Source: Cenococcum geophilum 1.58
Taxonomy: Eukaryota > Ascomycota > Dothideomycetes > Gloniales > Gloniaceae
DNA length: 64,000 nucleotides
Direction of reading: 5' to 3'
Assembly: GCA_001692895.1 (NCBI GenBank)
Contig: KV748245.1
Coordinates: 682,001 to 746,000 of the forward strand
In this document: piece by piece, positions 1-10,665 of the stretch
Layout: the number at the start of each line of letters is the position of its first letter
Numbering within the stretch: the stretch's first letter is position 1
Translations under genes and position numbers: made by a program
The notes under the pieces: model-generated
The model's database searches: none
Told to the model about the DNA's origin: nothing
Seen by the model: only the letters and a program-made list of their open reading frames with translations

Positions 1-819
1 AGGATAGGCGCTCTAGTAGGCGACTTACTAGGCCTAATCCAGCCCTTTTTAAGAGCATTGTCTGGGTACTTTTATAAGATCTATAACTCTTTTTATAAGA
101 GGTTATAGAGGGGCATTTATAATGGCGTCTTGCCTTCTTCTAAGTTAATTATATATTCGTACTTAAAGTTCTACAGTAGCATACTTGCTAGCTTATTAAA
201 GAAGACCTTAATTTCCTCCTTATATACCTTTAGTAGGCCTAAGGCTACGGAGGTCAAAGTGATTATTATATAGTAGTGTACTTCTAGAAGCTAGTAGAGA
301 GAAGGGTACAGCTAATATACGTTTTATAGGTATGCTTATATAGAGAGTATATATAGCTCTACTATAAATATACTTAATAGTTTCGGGGTTTTAATCACCT
401 CCCCCTTATATATAGGTGATTTAAGATTACACCACACATGCAACCTTACCAAAAGGTAGCGCCACACTCCAAAACTTACGCATACCCATCTTACCATCAA
501 AAACAATCGATTTTCTAACTTTTAAGATCTAATTCCTACTGTCTAGCGAGCTAGAGGTGGATTTATTTATCGTTTTACCCCCTTTCTCCTAACAGAAAAA
601 TTTCTTTAAGGGTGGCCCTAGCTTATAAGCGAGGCACGGACAGGAATACTAAAACTACTACTACTACTACTAATACCACCAATACCAAAACTACAAAATA
701 GGGGCTAGTTTCCCTACTACCTCTTAGCCTAATCTCCCCAGAAATCTTCTAGTAGGATTAGTAAGGAGAAAGGGTATAAGGATAGTAAAAACTAGGAGAA
801 CCCCCTAATAAGACACACA
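1..819. other. Unassigned stretch upstream of the LINE ORF1
   Basis: No gene is recognised in the first 360 bases on either strand. From about 360 the base composition changes to C/A-rich sequence that leads into the LINE Gag, so 360-819 may be its 5' untranslated region; this is inference. A short CTA trinucleotide run lies near 650-680. Confidence 0.35.
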
Positions 820-2226
820 ATGCCAAGGCCCGGTAGGCCTAAAAAGAAACCTCCTATAGAAATAAGTGATAATGAGTATATATCTACATTCACTTTTTCT
901 GGCCCTTCTCCTTCTCCTAGCCTATTTGGGACAGGAGAAAAAAGAGGACATCCTTAGTCTTCTACTGAAAAAGAAAACTAAAAACCTGCAAAAAAGACAA
1001 CTAAACTAATAACTTTTATGGCTGGTATACCTAGTATATCTTTCTCTCCTCTTTCTCAAGAACAATACCTATAAAAGGCTTTAGATAGCCTAACCCAGGC
1101 CTATAAAGGGCTAGAAGAAAAAGAAGAAAAAGATAAAAAGGAACAAGTTAAATAGCTAGAGGACTATACACGTAGTGTCCTAGTAGGAGAAAACCCCTTT
1201 ATAAAAGGAAAAGAAAAGATAAAAGATGTCCTAAAAGGACTAGTTAAAGAAGTAAGAGCTCTCCATAAGGAGGTAGCCCCTACTAAAGAAACCTACGCAG
1301 AGAGGCTAAAGAAGGACCTCCCTACTTTATCCTCTCTACCCTCCTCATCACTACCTACCCCTTCTACTTCTACTAGAAGTAAGAAAAAATAGCTATAAGA
1401 AAGAAAGCTAGTCTTAATTATAGACCAAAAGGACTAACCTTTAGATACCTTCTCTATACGAAACAAAGTCAATTAACTATTTGCATTAAAACTGCAAGTA
1501 GAAAAACCGGTTTTAGCACCTATAGCTAGAACTAAAGGAAAACAAAATATTCTCCTTATAACTACGGAAGAGTATAATGCAGATTTCCTAGTTAAATATA
1601 TGGAAATCTGGTATAACTGCTTTACCTTTTTAAGAGAATAAAAACTAGAACTATGGGCTTAAATTATAGCCTATAGGGTTCCTACCCTACCTTTCTTAGG
1701 AGAAGAAGGCTCTAAGCTTCTAAAAGAAGAAATTGAGACTTTTAATCCTATAAGGATATAAGGACTACCTAGATAGATCTTATCTAGTGTAAAAAGACAC
1801 GATCTATAGACTAGATTTGGCTCTATAGTTTTTACTATAGAGAACGAAGAAAAAAGACAAGAAATCCTTAAGCAAAAAGAGATATTAATTGCAGGTACAG
1901 CTACTAAGGTAGTAAAATACCTCAAAGTCTCTCCTACTACGCAGTGTAATAGCTGCCAAAAATTTGGCCATATAGGAGACAAATGCTCTACTAGGGCCTA
2001 TAGATATTATGCGGCTGCATATCTATCTAAAGACTACTGCTATTCTACCTGCTTAATAAGCGGCAGGCCTTATAAGCATACCACCCCTCTTTATATTAAT
2101 TGTAAAGAAAAACACTTTACTAATAGTAAAGACTGTAAGAATCTTAAAGCAGCTAAACTAGTACATAGTACTAGCGTAAAAGATTCTATGAAAGAAATAA
2201 ATTTATAGGAGTCTAGAAGGAGGTAA
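820..2226 (+). pseudogene. Tad-like LINE ORF1 (Gag), RIP-degraded
   Basis: Gag-like RNA-binding protein of a non-LTR retrotransposon. One frame runs from the ATG at 820 to stops at 2206 and 2224, about 463 codons, interrupted by TAA/TAG that mostly sit where Gln is expected. The N-terminus has an AT-hook-like basic patch (RPGRPKKK), followed by a charged, coiled-coil-like stretch near codons 85-115. The C-terminus carries a complete CX2CX4HX4C zinc knuckle, CNSCQKFGHIGDKC, starting at 1945, then a second Cys/His-rich cluster to about 2150. That order and the duplicated knuckles match ORF1 of fungal Tad/I-type LINEs. No ORF2 (endonuclease and reverse transcriptase) follows; within 300 bases the sequence changes to another element, so the LINE is truncated. 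The family call is from motif memory, not a search. Confidence 0.75.
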
Positions 2227-2519
2227 CTCCTACTAGGCTTCTAGGTAAAAGATAGTAGAGAGCAAAAGGATAGGGATAGGGGTTAGGATTTCTTATAGTT
2301 TTTCTTACCATTTTTTATTCCCTAGTAGTTATAGTATCTTAGTATTCTACTAGGAAACTATAAACCCCTAGTTTAGGGGTTTATAAACTACTAGGATATA
2401 GCTACTAGTATATATTAAGCTACCTAGAAAGGATTTATATATATAGAACTATAGCGCTATAGCCCAAGGCTGCATGCGCAGTATTGTATATAGTATAATA
2501 TAATGGATATATAAAAAAA
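2227..2519. other. LINE-gypsy junction, no gene
   Basis: Contains the truncated end of the LINE and a hairpin at about 2357-2388. The remaining sequence is A/T-rich and merges into the C-terminal side of the minus-strand gypsy protein. No ORF2 motifs were seen. Confidence 0.4.
2357..2388. repeat. Inverted repeat around CCCCTA/TTAGGGG
   Basis: TATAAACCCCTAG is followed by its near-perfect complement TTTAGGGGTTTATA, giving a stem of about 12 bp with a very short loop. Adjacent CTACTAGG copies extend the similarity. It marks the junction between the LINE fragment and the next element. Confidence 0.6.
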
Positions 2520-4404
2520 AAGGTGATCTGCGCCGGCACTAGAGGGTCTCTATAAGTACTCGCTGCTAGTAATAGTAGGTCCTCTACTATGTTTATAACC
2601 AGTATCTCTACATCTAAAGGGTCTGTATAGGTACTCGCTACTAGTAACAATAGGTCCTCTATTATGTTTATAACTAGCGTAGAAAAGGGGTCTTCTAGCT
2701 ATAGCAAATAGACTATTTCGCTAGCCTTAATATCTACTAGGAGAGCGTTAAGGGTGACTATTTAAAGGCGTCTAGGGTCCGAAGTACCCTAAATAAACTG
2801 TCTAGAACGGAAGCTAATTAATAAATCTACTTCCGTAAGCTAATCCTATCTAAGAACTATATTATAACTATTAAATAAGCCGCCCTAAAAGGTCTGCGGG
2901 CTAATAGTGCGAAAGGTACCCTAGGAGTCGCTAGTGGTAACTATTAAGTTATAGGTATCCTAAATTGTTATCTAGTTGCTATTAAGGAAACATGCGATAG
3001 GTTTATATAAATATAGTATATAGCGTATAGGTAGGTTAAACCTACGGATAATATCTTAATTAATGAGGTTAATTTAGTACCTATTATTATATAAAGTATA
3101 TAGGCGGACTTCGCCCTAGGGCGTATCTATTACAATATATACCATAATACGTTTCTTTTTTTCCTCTATATTAGGCCCTAGTTACAGTTAAAAGAGATAC
3201 ACTACTAGGGCTTTAGGTTTTCCGAAGCCCGAGCTAACTTCTCTTTATTAGCCTACTTCTAGTGTTCCTTATAGTGGCTACCTACGGTCCTTTAACTCGC
3301 CTGCATAGCACTAGCGTTTAGGGGGTCCCCTAAGCTATCTAGCTTTTAGGTAGTCTCCCTAGGAGTTTACTTAGAAAAGCGTTACCCTTTTTAAGTTCTA
3401 TTCCCTAAGCCTAACTCTATAGAGCCTATGCTGCGGCCGCGCTTTATACGTAATAATTTACCGCTGCTACTTACGCGATCTTCCGCAAGCTTTATAGTAT
3501 TAAGCAATTGCTCTATTTAGCAGATTTCGTTAAAGAGGTCTTTAGTAATTCTTACCCGTTAGGCGAAGTTCTGGTAAAAGAGCTCTACTTATAAGTAGGC
3601 TAGGAGATATAAGAACTAAAAGTCTACCTATTGTTTAGGATTAACAAAAGGGGTATATAAGAAGAGGTCCTCTAAGCTATATATATGGGCTAGGAAGACG
3701 TNNAACCTNTAGTTCTCCTTTATAANAGCNNTATAGTATATTATAGCGTTNTTAAAGNNTCTTACTATAGGGTTCCTAATCTGGTCTTGGACTATAGTCT
3801 TAAATTCGTCCTATAGTAAAGGACCCTTATCCTTAGTACCTAACCGGCAATAAACTAATTAGGCGATTATCTTCTCTTTTATAAGACCTTTAATGGCCTA
3901 GCACGTGCGTCGCTTACAGTTATAATTAGCGTTATTAACCTTAAATTGGTTCTTAACTACAGCGATCTACCAGTTAAAATACTGTTAAGTAATACCGCTA
4001 ATATTAGGTAATAACTTCTTAACTAGGGCGTTAAGATTTATTTGGCGTATACGTTCGCCGTATAACTTATACTCTTTACTAAAGAGGCGACAGGAGGGCT
4101 TTGTTAAATCAATAATGCTCTATAAGTTAACTATTTTCTTAGCCAGCTTATCTAGCTCCTTTATATTAGCGGTATTAGGTAAGACGCTAGTAACCTTACT
4201 AAGCTCCTATTAAGCCTAGGTATATAAGTTAAACTAATCTCTAGCGTTTATAGATATCTAGTCGTTTTAAGATTTGGAAAATAGCTTAGATGCTACTAGT
4301 ATACTTCTAGCGGTTTCGTCTATACTAAATTCTAAGGCATTCTGCGGTTATATTGCTAGCGTATTACCGTTAAGTATAGGCGTCAGTTTTCTTTTTAGAG
4401 GCAT
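2520..4404 (-). pseudogene. Ty3/gypsy Gag-protease fragment, minus strand
   Basis: Reads leftward from an ATG at 4404 (MPLKRKL). The Gag-like half is rich in TAA/TAG stops and contains ambiguous bases. Between about 3150 and 2700 a retropepsin-like domain is visible: a YNN segment where families have D-S/N-G, then INLINQ-like and RRFNLPI segments, and a later YNIVLR.D.LTEVDLLI block matching the 'LG.DWL' end of gypsy proteases. The catalytic Asp-Ser/Gly is changed to Asn-Asn, consistent with G to A. The last 180 bases hold a duplicated segment (IEDLLLLVASTYTDPL / VEDLLLLAASTYRDPL). No RT, RNase H or integrase follows, so the element is truncated. It abuts its own 5' LTR at 4457-4646. Confidence 0.65.
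3702..3759. other. Cluster of ambiguous bases (N)
   Basis: Nine Ns are scattered at about 3702, 3703, 3709, 3726, 3730, 3731, 3751, 3758 and 3759 inside the gypsy Gag. They look like unresolved consensus positions in a repeated sequence rather than a scaffold gap. Confidence 0.9.
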
Positions 4405-4456
4405 TATAGAAAAATTAAACCGGCTACCCTCCTAAGGGGATTAGTAAGAATTTGAA

Positions 4457-4646
4457 TATAAGGTAAGAATATAGATAGGGAGTCTAATAATAGAACAATA
4501 GGTATATTGTATAGACAGAGACAAATCCTTAAGGGAAAAGGAGGGTCTATATATAAGGTAGGAAGGGTTTTCCCTAGGTATGTATAGAGCACGTACCTTA
4601 CAGGCGAGTCACCCCTAGGTTGCCCTAGGGTCGCCTATACCTTACA
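4457..4646 (-). repeat. LTR of the minus-strand gypsy
   Basis: On the minus strand the segment starts TGTAAGGTATAGG at 4646 and ends ACCTTATA at 4457, close to the expected ACCTTACA after a C to T change. It lies 53 bases upstream of the Gag ATG at 4404, where a 5' LTR should be. No second copy was found in the window. Length about 190 bp. Confidence 0.6.
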
Positions 4647-4782
4647 GCTATATAACTATCTACTTAGGTTTCACCTAACACTACATAAAGCTTAATATTA
4701 TCTCTATATTTAACCGCCTCCGCATTATAAAAGGAGATAAATAGCTTACTGCATTTTGTACCTAATATTGACCATTTAAGTA
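4647..4782 (+). pseudogene. Ty3/gypsy reverse transcriptase, left fragment
   Basis: Plus-strand RT fragment reading IKLNIISIFNRLRI (family: KLDIISAFNRLRI), a K/T-A-F stretch, then PFKYLV at the MULE target site. It is cut on the left by the minus-strand gypsy LTR (4646) and on the right by the MULE (4791). The rest of the domain resumes at 12532. Joining the two pieces with one copy of the target duplication gives ..YLV-(M/I)-PFSF.NAPSSF in a single frame, exactly the gypsy 'YLVMPFGL.NAP.TF' block. TAA/TAG stops replace Gln/Trp/Arg positions. Confidence 0.8.
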
Positions 4783-4790
4783 CTTAGTAA
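4783..4790 (+). repeat. MULE target-site duplication, left (CTTAGTAA)
   Basis: Eight bases directly left of the terminal inverted repeat. They match CTTAATAA at 12524-12531 except for one G to A change. They fall inside the RT codons for Y-L-V-M. Confidence 0.85.
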
Positions 4791-4933
4791 GGCCAGCGGT
4801 AAATTAACACCCCCTAATTAATATGCGGACACCCCCTAACTAATATACAAACACCCCCTCCTCAATTGGTTTAGCTCCTTCCTAATTAAGTTAGAATATT
4901 ACATGCGTTTAACTTGTTTACATCTGCATCGCG
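4791..4933 (+). repeat. MULE terminal inverted repeat, left
   Basis: Reverse complement of 12403-12523 over its length. It carries three tandem copies of an ACACCCCCT-ending unit of about 22 bp, while the right TIR has only two, so one arm has gained or lost a sub-repeat. Confidence 0.85.
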
Positions 4934-5049
4934 AAAATCAAATTATCAAAATATAACTTTTATAACTGCAACACCACAATCAAGTCTTAATTTTAGTTAT
5001 AGTACAAGTAGTAGAGTCCAAATTAGATTTAAAATGCGCCAAAGGAGCC

Positions 5050-5998
5050 CTTAATAAAATCCTCCTAAAAAGGTAAGTTACCTAGGCCTCTATAAGCCCT
5101 ACCGCCAACACTTCCACCACTACTCTTACCACCTAAAGTATTACCCACCTGCTCCTAAGTTAATTAATCGGATTATGCGGTACTTTATAAGGCATCACGC
5201 AAACTAATTTAAGTGCTACCACCTCTGCTTAATGTCTGTAAGTTACCTCTATAAGCACACCTACGTTCACGTCCATGGCCACGGCCACGCCCGCGCCCGC
5301 GCATAGTATATCTAGTATTTTATTTAAATACTAATAGCTCGCGGTAAGTCAATATATTAACCCAATTAGAAGTTATAGAGCCAGCTAGGCGGCCGCGGCA
5401 ACGCTTAACAATTAAAGGCTCTTAAATAAGTAGTAGAGAATTAATAGGTAGACCAGTAGGAGGATCTAGCTAAGAGCAATCAAACCACTAGTATTTATTA
5501 ATTTCGGTAAGCTTAATTTTAAGTATAAAGGTGGCGCTTTAGTATAGCTATTAGTAGAGTATATAGTAGCAGGGGAGGCCGTATACAGCAGTCTAAGAGC
5601 CACTATAACTTAGCTAGTAATTAGTAGACTTTACAAGCTTTAGTTAGGCCTTAAGGTGGTAAAGGCCCTAGGGTATCACTTTATATAAGATATCTTCGAA
5701 CTTAGGTTTGCGAACATTATATAGTAGGCTGTCTTAATATTATGCCGTAGTTACCGTATACTTATTTACATCGTTCTTAATAAAGTTCTTAATATTCAAT
5801 ACAACGTTAAGTAAGTCGCCAGTAGAAACTTAAAGGTAGCGCTTTAATTTAGCGTGCGCACCCTTAAGTCATAATATAACTCTAGATTAAAGAACATTTA
5901 GATTAGCTTTATTTACCTACTTCTACGCAACCACCATACTGTTTAACTATAACTAATTTTAATAATATAAATCGCGGAGGTGCTTACAGATATATGTC
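5050..5998 (-). pseudogene. MULE transposase, C-terminal part
   Basis: Continues the transposase of 11019-12362 after the retrotransposon insertion. Reading leftward it gives AHAKLKRYL.VSTGDLLNVV, the helical segment typical of MULE C-termini, then a long region ending in YGLPCYYILY, the second half of a SWIM-type zinc finger (family: C..YGLPCHH). Both His read Tyr, as CAT to TAT would give. The tail is an RGRGRGRGHGR basic repeat encoded by a CG-rich patch at about 5275-5305. Stops are TAA/TAG. The end of the gene is not certain and is set before the TIR. Confidence 0.75.
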
Positions 5999-6112
5999 AC
6001 GTGTCTATACATTACTTAGCCGAAAACCCTACAACTCAGGTATTCAACCAGATGTTCAACACGGTTAATAACATCATCGCTTACAACTGCACTCAATAGG
6101 TCGTTCTTTTCA
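5999..6112 (+). repeat. Split direct repeat A1
   Basis: Starts ACGTGTCTATACATTACTTA and ends GGTCGTTCTTTTCA. Direct repeat of A2 at 10666-10779, differing mainly by transitions. Confidence 0.85.
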
Positions 6113-6265
6113 TCATAGATTGCTTGCGATTAGTGTTCCTAGTGGCGATAATTATCAAGGCCTATAACCGACTTTCCAGCTAATAGCACCCGTTTAAAAA
6201 CTTTTCGCTTAACCGCCCTATTATCTACCTCCTTATCTACTACTATCCCATCTACCGAATATACT

Positions 6266-7235
6266 ATGGTTTTATCTTTAGAAGAAGAAAGAGCTAGGAA
6301 ATAAAACGAGAGGTCCTAATAACTCTATAACCTAGAGATCTAAAAGAGAGAGTAGGAGAAACAGGCACGGATCCGAAAGACGAAATAGGAAGAGGAGCTT
6401 CACCAGGTAAGGCTAGCCGCTCTAAAGCAGCCTACTCCACTAGAGTACACCTCTATTACTAAGGCAGATAAACCAGGTAAGTCCTATAACCTACCAGAAG
6501 GCTTAGGCATACTTAAGCTCAACCTCCCTAGCCTAGCCAGAAGAGACCTCTATAATATATAAAAAGGATCCTTCCGCCTAGAGAACCTAGCCCGTCTATA
6601 GGTACACTCTAGCCGCCCAAACCTTTCTAATATAGCTACTATTAAAAACGGAAAGCTTGTTTTAAAGAGACCTACTATTAGCCGTAAGGTCTACAAGAAT
6701 AAGGAGGTTTGGTTTACTGGATTTACGAACTACGTAGTGATCGTAAGCACTCTCTGTATATACCCAACTAACCTCCATATAAGGATGTTGCTCTAGATAA
6801 ATAAGATCCGCGACTACTTCGCGACCTATAACTGGACCTCTATCCTAGACCTCGCGCTTAACTACTATAGGTATGTTATGGATCGCAATTAGCTTAAGCC
6901 TAGTAACTAGGACATACCTACCTAGTTTAAGGCCCCATACTACTGGGCAGCTAATATAAAGGCATAGAGCCAGGGACTTAAAGTCCGTAGTATAGCATCA
7001 AAAAGATCGCGAAAGAATACCTCCCCTCCCCTCCCCTCTAGTAAGCCCTATTATAGCTAGAACAACCAGTAGGCTTATAGAGAAGATCTATATCGTTATC
7101 GCCACGCATGCTTTAAATATAACAAAAACCACCTATTAAAGTCGTGCCCTAGGTAGCTTACTACCGTAAGTAGTCAGACCTAGGATTTAATGGTAGATAA
7201 AGACATCTTCCTAGGTTTAACTATCTAGATAGACC
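6266..7235 (+). pseudogene. Gag-like domain of the tyrosine-recombinase retrotransposon
   Basis: Reads from the ATG at 6266 (MVLSLEEERARK) in the same frame as the RT and recombinase downstream. The N-terminal third is charged and coiled-coil-like. The middle holds a compact hydrophobic region (TGFTNYVVIVSTLCIYP, DYFATYNWTSIL). Near 7108-7150 is a zinc-knuckle-like CFKYNKNHLLKSCPR; restoring the second Cys (TGT to TAT) would give CX2CX3HX4C. A basic Ser/Pro linker precedes it. Stops are TAA/TAG. The absence of a frame change between Gag and RT is unusual; DIRS-order elements often use overlapping or separate ORFs. The end is set by where RT homology begins. Confidence 0.7.
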
Positions 7236-8960
7236 TACTATAGACGCCAAGGCTCCAAGGCAGGCCTAATTTAGTACCTCTTTTTAAAACTTACTTATAA
7301 ACGACTTTCCTAGCTAACTTACTATCACCTTTAAAACCTCTCGCTTAGAGCACGCTCCTTCATGGGTACCCTAGAAATCTCCTAGCAATTTTGCAAGGCA
7401 TCCTCACCTATAGGGCGGAGATAGGTCCCTTATTACCTATACTACCTAATATCTACAAAAACCACCTCTCCTTACACGATAACGAAGACCTTATCTCTAA
7501 AAAGATCATTACCAACCTAGCCCTAGGCCGTATACAGGCCACTAACTTTATAGTTACCTCACCCCTAGGCCTAGTGCCTAAGGCAGATAGCGGCTTCCGC
7601 CGTATTTACGACCTCTCTTTACCCAAGGGCTTTTCAGTTAATAACTCTATCGACCCAACCTAGGCAGCACTACACTATACCCAGATAGAGACTATACTAG
7701 CATACATAATTATAGCTAGTAGAGGCTGCTACCTAGTTAAACAAAACATCAAAGATACCTTCTGGATGGTGCCCGTTTTAGTACAGTCACGTTACCTACT
7801 CGGCTTTATCTAAAAGGGAGTTATATACATCGAATGCTATCTGCTATTTAGCTTACAAACAGCCCTATTCCTTTTTAACTTATTCGCCAAAGGTCTCTAC
7901 TAGATCCTAGCATAATAGATTAACCCCGCTATTAACCACTACCTTAATAATTTTATATTTGTAGTTAAGTGTCCGACTATACTGCCGTTACTAAGGGAGG
8001 TATACCTCTTAGTTACTAACCAGCTAGGGGTACCCCAAAATAATATTAAGAATATTAAAGGTACGGAGGCTAAAGTATTAGGTTATACTATTAACACTAT
8101 AGTAATAGAGATAAAACTCTCACTAGCTAAGCAATAGAAAGCTATTAATTAGGTAACCAAAGCCCTCTAAAAGGGCTGGCTATTATTATAGTAAGCCTAA
8201 TAACTAGCGGGCCGCCTAGCATAGTGTACAAGAGTTATCCGCCTTAGGCGTTTATACTCTCGCTCCTTATAGGACTTCATAATAAAATAGCCTACTAGGT
8301 TATTAAGAAATATGCCCTAACGCCTCCCCCTAGAGCTAAAAGAAGACCTTAACCTCTAGCTTAAGGTTCTTATATTAAGTAACGGTATACTATTCTTTAA
8401 TAACAAGAAGAGGCCGCAGTTTCACTTATTTACTAACGCCTTATCACTTAAAGGCTATAGAGGCTTCTACTTTAGCAAAGAGAACGGCTACTGGCCTAAT
8501 TACGCGGCTTCCCTACCCCAGGCCCAGGCCTTTAGCTATTATCCCCCACTAGACCAGGCGGATAACTATATTAACCCAAAAGAGATATATACTATTGCGA
8601 AGGCATTCAAAAAGTAGTTATTAATCTAGCGGCATAGGTCTCTCTATATTCATATAGATAATATAGTTACTTACAGCGGCATTTAGAATAATGTTATAAA
8701 AGGTTCTAGAAACCGATTACTCCAAGAGATACTTATATCCTTAATAACAAATAATATTACTATAATAACCACATAGGTCTCTAGCGCCAATAATAGGCTT
8801 ACTAATACTCTCTCGCGATTTAACCGCAAGAAATTATTATTACTGTACCCTAAGTAGCAAACAAATAACGGCTTCTTGCTAAATAAATAACGGCTTCTTA
8901 CCAAATAAAGGACGGCTTCTTGCCGGATAAATAAAGGCTTCTTACTAGAAAAATAATATC
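7236..8960 (+). pseudogene. Reverse transcriptase/RNase H of the tyrosine-recombinase retrotransposon
   Basis: RT of the DIRS/Ngaro type. The best stretch is uninterrupted from 7391 to 7663 and ends TSPLGLVPKADSGFRRIYDL and SLPKGFSVNNSI, matching the 'SPLGLVPKPDGGWRRIHDLSFPRG.SVND' signature of the group. The catalytic box reads HYLNNFIFVV where families have HYLDDF, both Asp changed to Asn by G to A. RNase H-like sequence follows (about 8400-8830), with a YIHIDNIVTYSGI segment and a SANNRLTNTLSRF end. About 90 bases at 8865-8955 are a short tandem repeat leading into the recombinase. Same frame as Gag and recombinase. Confidence 0.8.
8865..8955 (+). repeat. Tandem repeat, about 21 bp, GGCTTCTT units
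   Basis: Four imperfect copies of a unit containing GGCTTCTTGC followed by AATAAA-like sequence, in the linker between RNase H and recombinase. The frame is kept through it. Confidence 0.7.
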
Positions 8961-9040
8961 TCTCCTCTAAGTGGCTGCTAACTCTTATAGTTAACCCAGA
9001 GTCATTTAATTAACCCCCCCTAACCTTCTAGAGTGAGATT

Positions 9041-9976
9041 AGTAGGTTTTATTACTTTTCACTACTTATATAGCATAGCTTGGCAGCCAACATAAGGAAA
9101 GGCTACTCCTCCGCTATTAAGAGCTGGGAGGCCTTCTTAGCCCTAAACGGTTTATTACTATATCCGACTAAGAGGATAAACTTAGGGGAGTGGATTACCT
9201 AACGAGCGTTTAGTATAGCCGCCCCTCTAATAGGTAGGATTAAGCCAGAAACCCTCTTTAACTATATCTCCGTAATCTAATCTCGTTATATAAACCTAGG
9301 TCACTTAATCGCCGCCTTTAAAGACTATACTATTAAAAGGGCCCTAGTGGGGGCTATATTACTATTCCTATTTACTAAAAAGACCAAACTACCAATTACA
9401 AAGGACATCTTAGACAAGATTATTACCTCTAGACCCTATAAGGCAGATATAAACATAGACGCGGCATTTACAATAGCGTTTACGGGTTTCCTATATATAG
9501 GAGAGATTACGTACCCAAATAGGAAAGCTAAGGACTTTAGCACTACGAGGGCCCTCCGTAATAATATCAGGATCGCCCCTAACGGCCATTTAATAGTCTT
9601 CTACCTAAAACGGAGCAAGACAGATAAAACCTATAATAGCGTTAATATCTAGATCGCCGCTATACTAGGAGATCGTCTATACCCCATAGCCGCGATAATA
9701 CGGTTATTTAACCGTAACCCCCGGCCTCTATTAGATCTATTATTCAGCATTAATAATAAAGCATTTTCGGCGCTAGTAGTACATAAGATTCTATTAACCC
9801 ACCTAGCCGCTAGCAGCATCCTGCCTAACGGCTACTCTAACCACTCCTTCCGTAGGGGTACAGCGCAGCATACGCATAATTATAGCTTTACAGAGTCACA
9901 AACAGCGTAGTTAGGTCAATGGACATCAGATATAGTAAAACTTTACTACAACACCTTAGAAACTAAACAACTTTAA
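9041..9976 (+). pseudogene. Tyrosine recombinase of the retrotransposon
   Basis: Integrates the circular element copy by site-specific recombination. In frame to the stop at 9974-9976. The core-binding domain starts near AANIRKGYSSAIKSWEAFL and YPTKRINLGEW. The catalytic domain has the first box as GFLYIGEITY (family GFLR.GE; the Arg reads Tyr here), then the KTDKTY segment, the HSFRRGTA box with H-x-x-R intact at about 9841-9865, the LGQWTSDIVKLYYNT end with the Trp and the candidate nucleophile Tyr near 9945. The 9347-9652 stretch is free of stops. It matches Crypton/DIRS-type recombinases by motif order. The missing first Arg would make it inactive even without the stops. Confidence 0.82.
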
Positions 9977-10496
9977 TTAAACTTAAATTTCCAGCGGAGT
10001 ATGCCTATACTAGCTAGGGAAGCCTAAAATAGGGACTCTATACTTTCTGTTACGGGACCACCCCATAATACCTTACACACGCTACCTGCCGCATTCTGCC
10101 GCAATCTGCCGCATTCTACTATACTCTGCCTACCACCACAAGATTATCCTATATTCGCAACACCCGCAATATTAGCAATATCCATAACCTCTACTAAGTT
10201 CTATCAAGTCTGCCGAATTCTACCAAACTCTGCCAAATTCTGCCAAGTCTGCCAAATTCTACCAAGTCTGCCGAATTCTGCCAAGTCTGCCAAATTCTAC
10301 AAAATTTTGCTAAATCTACCGAATTCTGCCAGGACCGTGGTAACGTGTTAACCAAGCGACCAAGTCAACGATATATACCCATTCTCCTTATTCCCTTACC
10401 TTCTTTCCTTATATAATGTCTTAATTTCATCACATAGTTTATACTACGGAAATCGCTCCCGTTTTAACTCAATTCTTTATAGGTAGCAGGCGCTTC
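9977..10496. other. 3' untranslated region of the retrotransposon
   Basis: No gene. Holds the TCTGCC minisatellite, then a pyrimidine-rich stretch (10375-10440, CTCCTTATTCCCTTACC-like). The latter resembles the pyrimidine-rich block within the gypsy LTR near 13255-13300 and may be a promoter/initiator region; that is inference. Confidence 0.4.
10086..10330 (+). repeat. Minisatellite of about 10 bp (TCTGCCRAAT)
   Basis: Imperfect tandem copies of TCTGCCAAAT / TCTGCCGAAT / TCTGCCAAG across about 245 bp, densest at 10205-10330, in the 3' part of the tyrosine-recombinase retrotransposon. Confidence 0.8.
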
Positions 10497-10660
10497 GCTA
10501 GTGGGCACCAGGTAGGATTCAGGCCAGATCTCCAAAGTTTAAGCCTAAAAAGCCTTATAAACGCTAGGATATCGCCTAGATCCCACCCTATAGGCCTACA
10601 CCCCCCACAATCGATATATTTAAAATGGACTATAACCTATTCGTGCCGTGCGAGAGATAG
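10497..10660 (+). repeat. Split direct repeat B1
   Basis: About 164 bp, sharing GGTAGGATTCAGGCCAGATC and the ending TGCCGTGCGAGAGATAG with B2 at 10858-11018. Confidence 0.85.
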
Positions 10661-10665
10661 ATATT

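Noticed and set aside
1671..1982. Minus-strand 103-codon open frame
   Set aside because: It is antisense to the LINE Gag and covers its zinc knuckle; RIP removes plus-strand Gln codons but leaves antisense frames open.
2230..2520. LINE ORF2 (endonuclease/RT)
   Set aside because: No endonuclease or RT motif follows the Gag before the next element starts.
10086..10330. CRISPR-like array
   Set aside because: Units are 10 bp with no spacers and the DNA is clearly fungal; it is a minisatellite.
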